Positions 54,051 through 64,000 of a stretch of 64,000 nt of DNA are shown here, in pieces. Each line of letters begins with the position of its first letter. The first letter of the stretch is position 1. A model generated the notes under the pieces. It searched no databases. It was not told where the DNA came from and was given only the letters and a program-made list of their open reading frames with translations. Source of the stretch: Ignelater luminosus (Eukaryota > Arthropoda > Insecta > Coleoptera > Elateridae); contig VTPC01090917.1 of NCBI GenBank assembly GCA_011009095.1, positions 211,328 to 275,327 on the forward strand, written 5' to 3'. Both the position numbers and the translations under genes were made by a program.

Positions 54051-57000
54051 CTCTTATTCTGTGTCAGATCATAACTCAGGAATCCATAAATCAGTAACAA
54101 AAACTATACTTTGTGCAAATAAAGCAACTTATATACTGTAAGGATAAACCTTGATAAAACAGATTTTGGCTTTTTGATGAAACCACTCATAGTGAATTTC
54201 CTACAAGGTCAGGATCAGGAGTAAGGTGTAAGAAAGATTCTCACTTTCCTTTCACCAACTGAAAAAATTGAAATAAGATTGCAAAACCGAGTTCAGCTCT
54301 TAACAATCAGATGTCAGAGAAAACCTTATGGTGGTAGTTATGAAAGGTTAATTTTCCGAAAATGCTCTAAGAATTGTAACATTGAACAGGTGTTGTTTTG
54401 AAAAACGCAGACTTTTTACATAAAATTTCCATGGAATCAAGACCAACGGGCCAGGAACAAAATTAACTTTTGGAACAGCACTGTATCGCTGGTTTGGCAG
54501 CCTAATATGTCAATAAGTTTATAATACAATAAGACACGCCGGTTAAGATCCCGCCTTAAGCAGCTAATTTTAGAAATAAGAACAAATTAACTGTTATCAT
54601 AAAAGCTAACTTTTAAAAGTGCTAAGCAATGATATTTATTTCCCTTGAAGATCGAAAGGAGGATAGTCCACTACTACATTTAATATCTAACGTACTTATA
54701 ATAACGAAAAATCAAATTAAATACTTGAAACGGCAGTTAGTCAACCTACAGCAAAGTGGAACGACTAAATACAAATAAAATTCCAGGAATATTCATTTCT
54801 GACTTTTTCGTTTCATTCCTTTGATCAAATACCCAAAAAACGCGTTTCATCAAACGTGCACAATCTCCTCGTATATAAAAAAAATGTGAGATCGCTTCTA
54901 ACTTATTCATGTTTGGAAATTTCTAATTTTCATAAAATTGTCACGTAATCAATATTTTCAATTGAAAAACTTTTCTTGTTAATTCCTGAAGCTTATGAGA
55001 GAAATGTTCATTCCTTCAAAAACAAATTAAGGTATAATATGGTGGAAGTGCCGTCATAACGAATGTTTACAACGTCAGTTAGTTTTGGAAATCAAACCGG
55101 CAATAAAATTCTGATTTATGTTATAAAGTTGTCGCCATCTACATATTATACACTATACTGAAACTAATACAGATTAACAGCTTTGCCTTTTTGAAAGTTA
55201 AGAAAATTTTAATGCAATAACTGTGTTAATAAAAAGGATAGTTCCACATGTGTCGTAAATGAGACCTTTTTGTTGTAGTTATAGTTTCAAAATTAATTTC
55301 AGGAAGTTAGGACTTGTCGCTAGTCGCAAGGGAAACCTTATGATCCACACCGGCTTTTACGGGTCTATTGCTATTACATTACGCTAACTTAGGATGCTTC
55401 CTGCTATTTTCTCCTCTGATTTATGCATAAACTTTGCTGAACTAATTTAGAACTCCTGTTACAAAGATCATCTAAACTAGATGTCAATAATCTAAAAAGC
55501 GGTTAATCGTCTAATCGAATGGATTTATAAGTAGATAGTTATCCAAGAACATTATCTGAGAGAAGACAAAATCCTACGCTTCAGACATATACGTGGATTC
55601 AAAGAGCACCCTTGAGAAACGAAATTCAATTATTAGTAAAGAAAATAGACGATGCGAGTGTATCGAGCCTGTCAGTTCTGAGTTCTTTCTGTTTGATGTG
55701 TAGAGCGCTGGACAGTTTCCTTTTATTGTGTTTATTTTATTAAAGAATCTTTCCGTTTCTCGTTAGTTAAACAATTTCGACGTTTCCATATTTAGATTCT
55801 GTTTGTGCGTATGTCCCATTCTCGTCTGCGCAAAAGCTTATTTCGTAGCTCAGAATTCCAGTCTGAAGTGTCATTATCCCCATCACACTGGAAGTTCATT
55901 CTGCATCATCCGTAATATGCTTCTACTTTGACAAGGGATCAAGTCTCAGCTACGTTAACGTGACATAGGTGCAAATTTTCAAATGAATTCGGAATTCGTA
56001 GGCCTGAAACGATTCTGCGTGATATGTGTTAGTGATGCGAGCGGACGCGTTAAAAGACTAGCAGCTGTAATAATAATAATAATAATATCACGTAATTCTA
56101 AATTTCAGCCGGCAAATCGCATTAAATCTGTACTACATACAGTATGTATAATTATCGGGTGAACAATAAAATAAAATGAAATTCCGTTGTATTAATACAA
56201 ACGTAATACAGTATACAAATGAGTTTATCTATGTTAAATGAGTTTAGTTTCCTGCGTCAGTAAGCAAATAATCTTAAACCAAATGGAATTGGATTCTATA
56301 TCCTTATCTGCCTAATCTTTAGCAACTCTGTAGTTGGTGATTGCGGAATTCTAATGGTTGCTCATATACTTAGAACGTTAAACTACTCCCTAGTTTCGGT
56401 GTGTTTTGATAGACTCAGCCCGCCTTCTCTATTCACTATAGTTTGGAAGAACAAGTTTCCCCCAATATAGTTAGTATATTGCTCTGCTGCAGCAAGATAG
56501 ATAAGTGGTCAGAAAGTTAATTGAAATTATTGTGTGTGGTTTGATTATTAATTTTATTCGATTCACTTCACATGAGTTGCTGATTTGGTTTATCAGTTTT
56601 AAATGTAATTTCTTTTAGCTTCAGTTTTGAAGATACAAACCGTGATGAAGAAAAATTAACTTAAAAAACAATAATTGCTCCTTATACTGAAATTAATGTT
56701 TTCTGATAAAGAAATAGTATGATTCTTAACGATCTTGATATAATTTCCTTGGTTAAAAATATTTCACCCAAATACTGTAACAAGTTGATGTGTAAAGACT
56801 TCTTGCATGCCGCAATAAATTCTTTTCATTGAAGGAAATAATCGAAAGCACAAAGTCTGATTTTGCATTAATTATGCGATACACTACTATATAAAATTAG
56901 ACTTTGTGTGTTTGATTAATTAATTGTTACATTTATTTACTCATACAGCAACATTAATTATGCAAAAAGTGTGCGTATACTTTGTTGTTGTAGTTAAAAC

Positions 57001-58009
57001 CTCAAAAGTGATTACAGCCTTTTTAGTTGTTAAACACGTGCAAGATAAAACAGTTTTTTCTCCTCTTTTGTAAAAATTATATATTTTAGAACCTTTATAT
57101 TTTATGAAAATGTAAATAAATATAAATAAAGTTAGAAATACACCAGACACATGTAGAGATCAAAAAATCCCAAACAACTTTATCAAATATTATTTGTAAA
57201 AGCAGTATCTATTTTTAAATTGGAAAATTATCTCTATATGTACCCTAATATCATTGCTATGGCAACCTTTCCTACTTCATCTCTAAAACTGGATATCTTT
57301 ACGCATTGTTTGTAGAGACATTGACATTTAAATTGTTGGACGTATAATTCTTATCCTGCCTAAGAGTATTTCTCATTGAACGAATCTGTCGGAATCATGT
57401 TTTATAAAAATATTTAGTTTTTTAACATTTTGTAAACGAAATAAATTTTATTACATCAGTAAAAATAAAGTTCATATTTGAAGATGTTTTTTTTTTAGAA
57501 ATCATTTTGCTTAAACACCTGAAAAGGCACTGGCACAAAAAAATAAACACCATAGTAATTAATTCTTTTGTATTAACCATCTGCTTAGAATTGATGTTGA
57601 GCAGCTGTAATGTTGCCGCTGTACAAGATTATACTTTTTATCAAATGGATTTCTATGAATGTACGTTATTTATAAGATAAAATAATTTTTGTACTAGTTT
57701 TAAAAATTTACTTTGTCTTGTTTGATGAGTTGCACTATAAGATACTATTTCAGAGCTAAATGTGCAGAATCGCAGTTTGCTATCGATTGCAGCAATTTAA
57801 TAAATTTCAAAAAAGTTTTCTGGGTGCTACTCAGAGATAATTTTGACTGTGATGTTATATTAATTACAGTTCCAGAATTATTTAAAACAGACGAGACATG
57901 CAGCACCAATCACTTGGCCAATACGTTGTTTTTAATTACATTAAAAGATGGAGCTAGTGCAACAGCAACTAATTCTTTTAAAATATGAATGGTGAAGGTT
58001 TGTTCAGAT
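54051..58009. other. AT-rich sequence without a recognised gene
   Basis: No gene, RNA or transposon end was recognised. The frame 57713-57988 (plus, 91 codons) is unassigned. A short (TAA)n tract occurs at 56067-56087. Parts of the missing 5' exons of the Side-like gene could be here but none was identified. Confidence 0.4.
56067..56087. repeat. (TAA)n microsatellite
   Basis: About seven TAA units in a row follow GCAGCTG and precede TATCACG. It could be the tail of a LINE or simple slippage; no element body was recognised to its left. Confidence 0.85.
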
Positions 58010-60660
58010 TGTCATACCCCTCAGTCATTCATAGCCGTAGAAAGTTTAGCTTTCGAAGGATCCACCTCCCCCACAACTAGCAATTGAAGTCTATGACGTA
58101 TGAAGCAAGAGTGATACTCTTTCAGTATACCCCAATCTCCCACACTTTTTTCACTACTCTGTCTTTTGGCATCCGCACTAAATTACTTAACCATCTAAGG
58201 TTGGTTTCTATCATTTCAGTTAAGGACTTCACTTGTAGCCTTCTGCTTATTTCTACACTTTTTAGTCTTTCCTCCTGAGTATTCTCATTTCACAAGCCTG
58301 AAGTCTTTGTTTTTGTCTCACTGTAGACGCTGACGACTCACTTCCGTATAGTAAAATAGGAACAATAACTGACTTGTACGCTTTCACTTTAGTAATCCTT
58401 GATATTTCCTTTTTCCCGAAAAACCGACTTCCCATCGCGTTAGCTTCCAGGTATTTAAAATTCTCAACCGGCTTCACCTCGTAATTTCTCATTTTAATGT
58501 TTAATATTTTGTTCTTTATAGCGATCGCCATCACTTGCATCTTGTCTGCGTTCATGCGTAGGTTGTTCTCAGTAAGCGACTTGTTCCAAAGCTTGAGTGT
58601 TCTTTGAGGGCGAAATTCATTTTCGGCCAAAAGCACTAAAGTCGTTTGCGTACATCAACTCTCTTATTATCACCGTCTCGAGTTTGCTTGCGCCTATTCT
58701 GGCCCATCGCACTGTTTTTTTTACCTCCTGAGCTAAGTCATTTATTAGTGTGATGAAGAACAGCGAGCTGAAGGTACCACCTTGTCTTACGCCTTTCGTA
58801 GTTGCAAATTCGTTTGATCTCCAGTTTCCTGTCCTTATGTAGTTTCTGCAGTTGTTGTGCATCGATCGTATAGCCTCAATCAGCTGTTCGCTAACTCCTT
58901 TCCTTTGCAATACCATCAACAGTTTTTTTCAGTCGACGCTGCGAAGGCCTTTTGCAAGTCAACGAATCACATGCACAGCTCGTTTTTATGCTCTAATATT
59001 TTGGTTACTAAATGATGTAGGCAAAAGATTAGGTCTCGTGTGCCTCATTCCGTCCGGAAGCCGTGTTGGCTGTCGTCAATTTTTCCTTCCAGTTCCGTCC
59101 GTAATTCTTTCTCCAGTATGCGCTCATAGATTTTGCTGGTAATACTTAGCAGCGAGATGCCTTTGTAATTATTGCAGATGGAGGGGTGCTCTGTTTTAAA
59201 AATGACTGCGATTTCCCAGTTTCTGGGTATCTGTTTTTCCATGCCTTATTTATTATCTTGTGCAACAATCTCAGACCATCCTCCCCCAAGGCTTTTAGCA
59301 TCTCTACCCCGATACCGTCGTCTCAGAGTGATTTGCCCAGTTTACACGTCTGGACTGCCTTTTAGATTTCATTGATGTCTATATCATCGTTTGCTATGCC
59401 CTTGGCCGACTGGAGGAGTGCCACTATCTCTGCCACCACTTACTCCCATTCTAGCACGTTTTTTAAATGTTCTAGACATATTTCCATTATTTCGACCTCT
59501 TTTGTGGCCAACTTGCCATCTAGATTCTTCATACTTGTGACCGTTTGTCTCTGCGTTTTCCTCATGTTTTTCAATACTCTGAAGAAAAGCTGCTGGTTTC
59601 CCTTGTAGTCTGCCTCTATTTTCTTAACGACTTCTTCCCAAAACTTAGTTTTTTCTGGCTTTATACACTCTGTCACCATTTTCCTCTGTAATTTGTACTC
59701 TTCTTGGGCATGTACGCTTTTACCAGCTAGATATTTGTTTCGCAAAGCCGTTTTTGCCTTTACTTCAAACCTTATTTCCTTCGACCACCAAGGGATTTGC
59801 ACTCTGGTATTGGATAGTAACTTTCTTTCGCACACTTCCTCGGCGGCTTTCAGGCAGAGTTGCTTAAACAGTTGCCACAATTTTTCAATGTTTTCTGATT
59901 CTAGCTCATGCTTCACCGCTTCAATTTCCTCGCGAACTCTTTCTTGGTATCGTCTTTTGCAGTTTTTAGATTTTAACTTTAGGATATTTATGACAGATCT
60001 TAATCTTTTCTTCCCGCTTTCGGTTTAATCTTATTTCCCTTGTTAATACCAGCAGAAAATGATCGCTACTTATCTCAGCACTCCTTCTTACTCGGATATC
60101 TTTGATCGTCTTTAGTTTCCCTGCTTCCAGTAGCACATAGTCTATTATCGAGCTTTCTTCTCTGCTTCTTTCCTATCTTGTTATTTGGTTGTGCTGGAAA
60201 AAAGTATATTTTATGACCAAAGTGTTTAGTAGACAAAATTCTATTATCCGCTTGCTGTTTGTGTTTCTGAATGCTTCCCTGAATCTCCCCAGCACATCTA
60301 TTGACTCTTCATTCTTTACACCCATTAAATCCCCCGCCATTACTATTTTTCCCTTTTTTTCTGTCTAATTCTTCTTGCATATCGTCCCAGAACGCATCTT
60401 TACTTTCTTTATAATCGTTCTCGCCCGGGCCGTATGCTGCCATAAACGTATATGTTTCACCAGCTATGTACGGTGTTATGAACATCACCCTGTCGGATAT
60501 ACCTTCCCAGTCTTTTACTTCGTTTGCCAGATTTTGTTTGATTATACATGCTACTCCAGAGTGCGTGCGTTTTTCCATTTCTACTCCGCTGTACTACATC
60601 CCTTTTCCGCCCTCCAGGTCGACAGTACTCTGACCTCTTCTTCTTGTTTTGGTAATTATT
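58010..60660 (-). mobile_element. Minus-strand LINE with endonuclease and RT remnants
   Basis: Reading downward from 60,660: endonuclease pieces (RTHSGVACIIKQNL, ISDRVMFITPYIAGETYTFM, AYGPGENDYKESKDAFWDDM); a linker ORF at 59440-59916 (QIPWWSKEIRFEVKAKTALR, WEEVVKKIEADYKGNQQLFF); RT start near 59,240 (EKQIPRNWEIAVIFKTEHPS, NNYKGISLLSITSKIYERIL, DDSQHGFRTE); FVDLQKAFA near 58,950; and KGVRQGGTFSSLFFITLIND. The catalytic box reads YAND at 58641-58652 in place of YADD. The C-terminal part is KPVENFKYLEANAMGSRFFG and ILLYGSESSASTVRQKQRLQ. Several stops. It is in the same orientation as the host gene. Confidence 0.9.
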
Positions 60661-61500
60661 AAGCAATTTAAATTAGTCGTTTTAATTCTTTATCGCTTAT
60701 GGAAAAATGGTAGGAGTAGGGGACTTTAATGTTGTCGTCTTCGGGGTAAATTTACGGACAGCCCGTGGTACCGATTTTCTAAATTGGTGGTGGAGAGGAA
60801 TACTCTTTGGTGATCGAGATAATTTTTAACAATATTCAGAAGTTTGTGTGGGAGGCAAAATTCTCCACATTGTACTTCTGCTGCATGAAGTGCTCAACTG
60901 GCTCAATAAGACGCCTGACTGTCTGAATTGCCCATTTGTCTTTTACAAATCCGTAATGATTAGGATGGTGTATGGCATAATCTGATCTGGTGACTTGGAT
61001 TTGTGCTAGTATAACTCGTTCATTTCCTCAGTTGGGACTTGGTATTACTGAGTTCTTTATTGGCTGCCGTGAGTATAATTACAAGTCTTTCCCAGTTTAA
61101 TGCATCATCGGAGAGATATCCCAGAGTTAAACAGTCGTTCAGCAGGCTAGCTAGGGAACTGGCCAGCTGTCTTTATCGTGTGGTCATCGCCGCTTCAAGC
61201 TTCTTTTTCATCTTTAATTTTCCAAAAGGCTTCAAGAACTCCACTGCTATGACAAGTGTATCTTCATTATTATCGCTGTGCTTCATATTTACCTCTTGTC
61301 TTATTCCTCTCTGGATAAGGGTGTTCTGATTAGGTGGTCATCTGGCAGTAATGTGTTGAGCGTTTGATGTAAGGTTGACTTTATGGTGTCAGTGTGTATG
61401 ACGACATCTTTTGCTTTACCTGTCGTCAGTTTGTAGATGATCTCTTTATTTCCTGATGCAATTCGTAACAATTTGTTTCCGCTTATCCAAAATAGTCTAA
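60661..61500 (-). other. Possible ORF1-related part of the minus-strand LINE
   Basis: Minus-strand frames near 61,300-61,470 read KLTTGKAKDVVIHTDTIKST and LNTLLPDDHLIRTPLSREE, and near 61,030-61,120 DDALNWERLVIILTAANKEL. Such phrases and the position directly upstream of the endonuclease suggest the Gag-like ORF1 of the LINE. There is no zinc knuckle that I can see, so the assignment is tentative. Confidence 0.3.
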
Positions 61501-63115
61501 GGCTAAAGTACGATCAAGATGCCTTCACATAAAGCCTTTAATCTAGCCCAACAGTGTCTTTTCTATCAGTGTTTCATTTTTCCAAAAATGTACTACCATT
61601 AAAGTTTCTTTTACATGTAAGTTACAATATAACTTACTTTTGAACATTTCGTAGGTTATCCATTGTGTTCACCAGCAGGTAACCTATAATTTGCTGAAGA
61701 TCTTGAACTAAACGAATCTTGTTTCAGAAACGAAGTGTGACCGTGGGACGTCTGAGTTTGTTATACGTATTTATGTATTATGCACCTGATGGGAAAATTG
61801 AAGGTTTATAAGTGCAAATTTATGCAAAAATCACGTTTCCTGTTGCAAAGGTTACACAAAAAAGAATATGTGTACGAAAAGAGTTTTTTTATCAACGTTT
61901 TGCATTGGAACAATCAACTGATAATTGCGTTATTGCTATATCATTCTCAGAGCATGTCTATCTTTTCTTATTTACCTTACTTTATCATGGTCAGTAAAAC
62001 AATTCATATAATGTAGTTACATAGATACAACAGTTGTCCAAATCACTATTACTCCTAGTCTGTTTCTAATGGTCTAAATAATTCATTTCTCTAAAAAAAA
62101 ACCATTAGTTTTTCCCACAAAAGATCCCCAAACCCTGAAAATTGATTGGTTATAAAAAATTCCAAATATTACAGACACAACAGCAACAAATATCCATAGT
62201 ACTGATGCCTTATGTTATGTATTTGTATTCTATGGATGTATTTGCGTAAACAAACACTAATTTAATGAAAATTATCATCAGCCATCTATACAATTTATCG
62301 TAATACACGTCACAGTAAAATATGACACTCAAAGTAAAAATATAAACAACAATTTGTAACATTAGCTGTTACAATACAAATGGCTTTCAATGTGAACCAA
62401 ATATCTCATTAACTATTATTACCCTTCTAGTTCAACGTGCAATGATGCATGATGATTATACTAACAGAGCATTATCTATATTGTAAAAGTTGCATGGTAG
62501 TTTCTTATTTTATAGCATTTAAAAAACAATTCTAAAATATAAAGTTATATAGAATCAATATTATGACTTTTTCTTGTCATGAAACAAACAAGAAAATTTG
62601 TTCTCCGTTTCCGTTAGCTTGAAGCTTTGAAAAATTTAATTTAACCACCAGCAAAAAAGGTATTTCTATCTATTGACTTTTATTTTGTTGTTTCCATGCA
62701 AAAAGAACGTCAGTATTCAAATTTCGTTGTACCTTACTTTGAATTGGTTTTTTTCACTGCAACGTGTTTTAACAGAGATATCAGGAATCTTTAAAGTAAT
62801 TTAAACTAGTAAAGATCCTTTAGATGCTGGATATTTCTACAATTGAAACTTGAAACTTTAAGAATTATAGACAAATTCATAAACTTCAATTTTTGTCTTA
62901 AAGAAATTAACGAATCAATCTGTTTCCTTTACGTTAAACTCCTCTCAAGCACTTGTTGTAATTTCCTTACAGTATTCCGCTTGACTAATTGTTAACTCAT
63001 AATACTGGGTTGTAAAAAAATTATTTTTTCTTTCTTCAAAATCTCGACAGGTTCTTATGTTTTAAGTTACTCGATGCAATATGCGTTTAAAGTTACAAAG
63101 AAACCGTTTTATTTA
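61501..63115. other. AT-rich sequence without a recognised gene
   Basis: The composition is uniformly AT-rich with no recognised product. Overlapping plus frames at 61780-62016 and 61812-61997 have no domain or splice context. The interval ends at the boundary of the higher-order repeat. Confidence 0.5.
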
Positions 63116-63868
63116 GTTTCTGCAGTAAATCATTGACTGTCCCGTGGATATGTGCTCACCTGCAGGAAATTCCTCACATTTCGAAAAAATTGACTTGTAC
63201 CAAAGCCTTGAAAGACCAATGTAAAATATTTCTTAACTTGGAATTTTTAATTGCCAAGTGGGAATTTTCAACTGATAACTGGAGATTTCCAGATAGCAAT
63301 TCAAATTCTCCAAATGACAACTAGAAATCTCTAGATAATAGGTACGAAAGCACCGAAGGATGACCAAAGCTTTTCACTTGATAACTGGAAATTCTTAGAT
63401 GACAACTAGAAAATTGCAACTACCATTTAGAAATCTCAACAAAAATAAAATGTAGAAATTTCCAGTTTTCATTTGAAAATATTCAGTTAAAAAATCTTTT
63501 CTTGACCCTTCATGAGTTTCGTAGAAATTTCCAAATCGTAATTGCAAATTTCCAAATGATAACTAATAACCTACCCTTGTCAAATGAAAATTCCAGTTAT
63601 TATCTGAAAATGCCCAATTCTTATCCGACAACTTCTAGTTGTCTTATCCGAAAATTTCCCGTAGTAGAAAATATTGAACATTTTGTTATTTCAACCTATC
63701 ATCTGGATGTTTTCAGTTGTCATTCGAAGATTTCCAATTGTCATCTGGACATTTCCAGTTGAAGAAAAATTTACATTGGCTCTTCGGGGCTTTCGTAAGT
63801 GATTCTTAGTTCTTATCTTAAAATTCTCGTCATCATTAGGAAACTTCCTACTACAAAATATTGGAAAG
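63116..63868 (+). repeat. Higher-order palindromic repeat, copy B
   Basis: The left end reads TTTCTGCAGTAAATCATTGA and then CACCTGCAGGAAATT, colinear with copy A at 12,067. The same landmarks follow in order: CCAATGTAAAATATTTCTTA, GATAACTGGAGATTTCCAG, GTACGAAAGCACCGAAGG, ACAACTAGAAAATTGCAA, then reversed units (TTTCCAGTTGTCAT type), TTTACATTGGCTCTTCGGGG and AAACTTCCTACTACAAAATA. It stops sharply near 63,868, after which unrelated sequence begins. It has only one copy of the large unit. The open frame 63502-63762 is a by-product of the 21-bp period. Confidence 0.8.
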
Positions 63869-64000
63869 GACGTTATCCAGTAAGAAGTCAGATTTGGGCC
63901 ACGCTCTTTTCAAGGTGTTGTCCCACATGTCCCCAAATGATTTATATACCAGATTGTGCACAAATACATGTACTTTCAATTAGTACAAGTTTTGTTTGGG
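63869..64000. other. Short unassigned end of window
   Basis: After the repeat stops, about 130 bp of higher GC content (GATTTGGGCCACGCTC and TGTCCCACATGTCCCC) appear. The change is abrupt and could mark another inserted element running out of the window, but too little is visible to identify it. Confidence 0.3.

Overview
The window looks like a piece of a large, AT-rich insect nuclear genome. The evidence is a split gene with canonical GT/AG splice sites encoding an arthropod-type immunoglobulin (Ig) cell-surface protein, long introns, and many decayed transposable elements of eukaryotic classes: non-LTR LINEs, mariner, piggyBac, pogo, a copia relic, MITEs and a SINE-like trace. I cannot name the species; the element mix would suit a beetle, hemipteran or other repeat-rich insect. 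Nothing looks bacterial or plasmid-borne.

Host gene. One gene is clearly supported, on the minus strand between about 29,849 and 47,346. Eight exons were placed by splice sites and reading frame. They encode Ig domains, a region with fibronectin-III character, one transmembrane helix and a cytoplasmic tail, in the style of the Sidestep (Side) family of neuronal adhesion receptors. The 5' exons (signal peptide and first Ig) were not found and probably lie beyond the window or in unrecognised sequence. The C-terminal coding path is unusual: the strongest splice donor lies just after an in-frame stop, although a well-formed coding exon follows.

Layout. 1-4,540: AT-rich sequence with no gene and one tRNA-like SINE trace. 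4,540-7,990: a decayed LINE split by a 1.3 kb GC-rich insertion that carries a 122-bp tandem repeat. 12,067-18,400: a large copy of a dispersed higher-order repeat built on a palindromic 21-bp unit, into which a CR1-like LINE and a piggyBac element have inserted. 18,900-20,170: a complete mariner whose transposase is broken by a short deletion. 20,500-22,330: two related palindromic repeats and a copia integrase relic. 22,331-29,800: no recognisable gene. 29,849-47,346: the Side-like gene; its roughly 15 kb intron holds at least three plus-strand LINE segments, a pogo relic abutting a second transposase-like relic, and a foldback MITE. 47,347-64,000: two more LINE relics (plus strand 52.3-54.0 kb, minus strand 58.0-60.7 kb), a GC-rich block, and a second copy of the higher-order repeat at 63,116-63,868.

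The elements do not act together as a pathway. The window is best read as one neuronal-receptor-like gene enlarged by layers of repeats. The most distinctive unexplained element is the palindromic higher-order repeat, because two copies about 45 kb apart share the same left boundary and internal landmarks.
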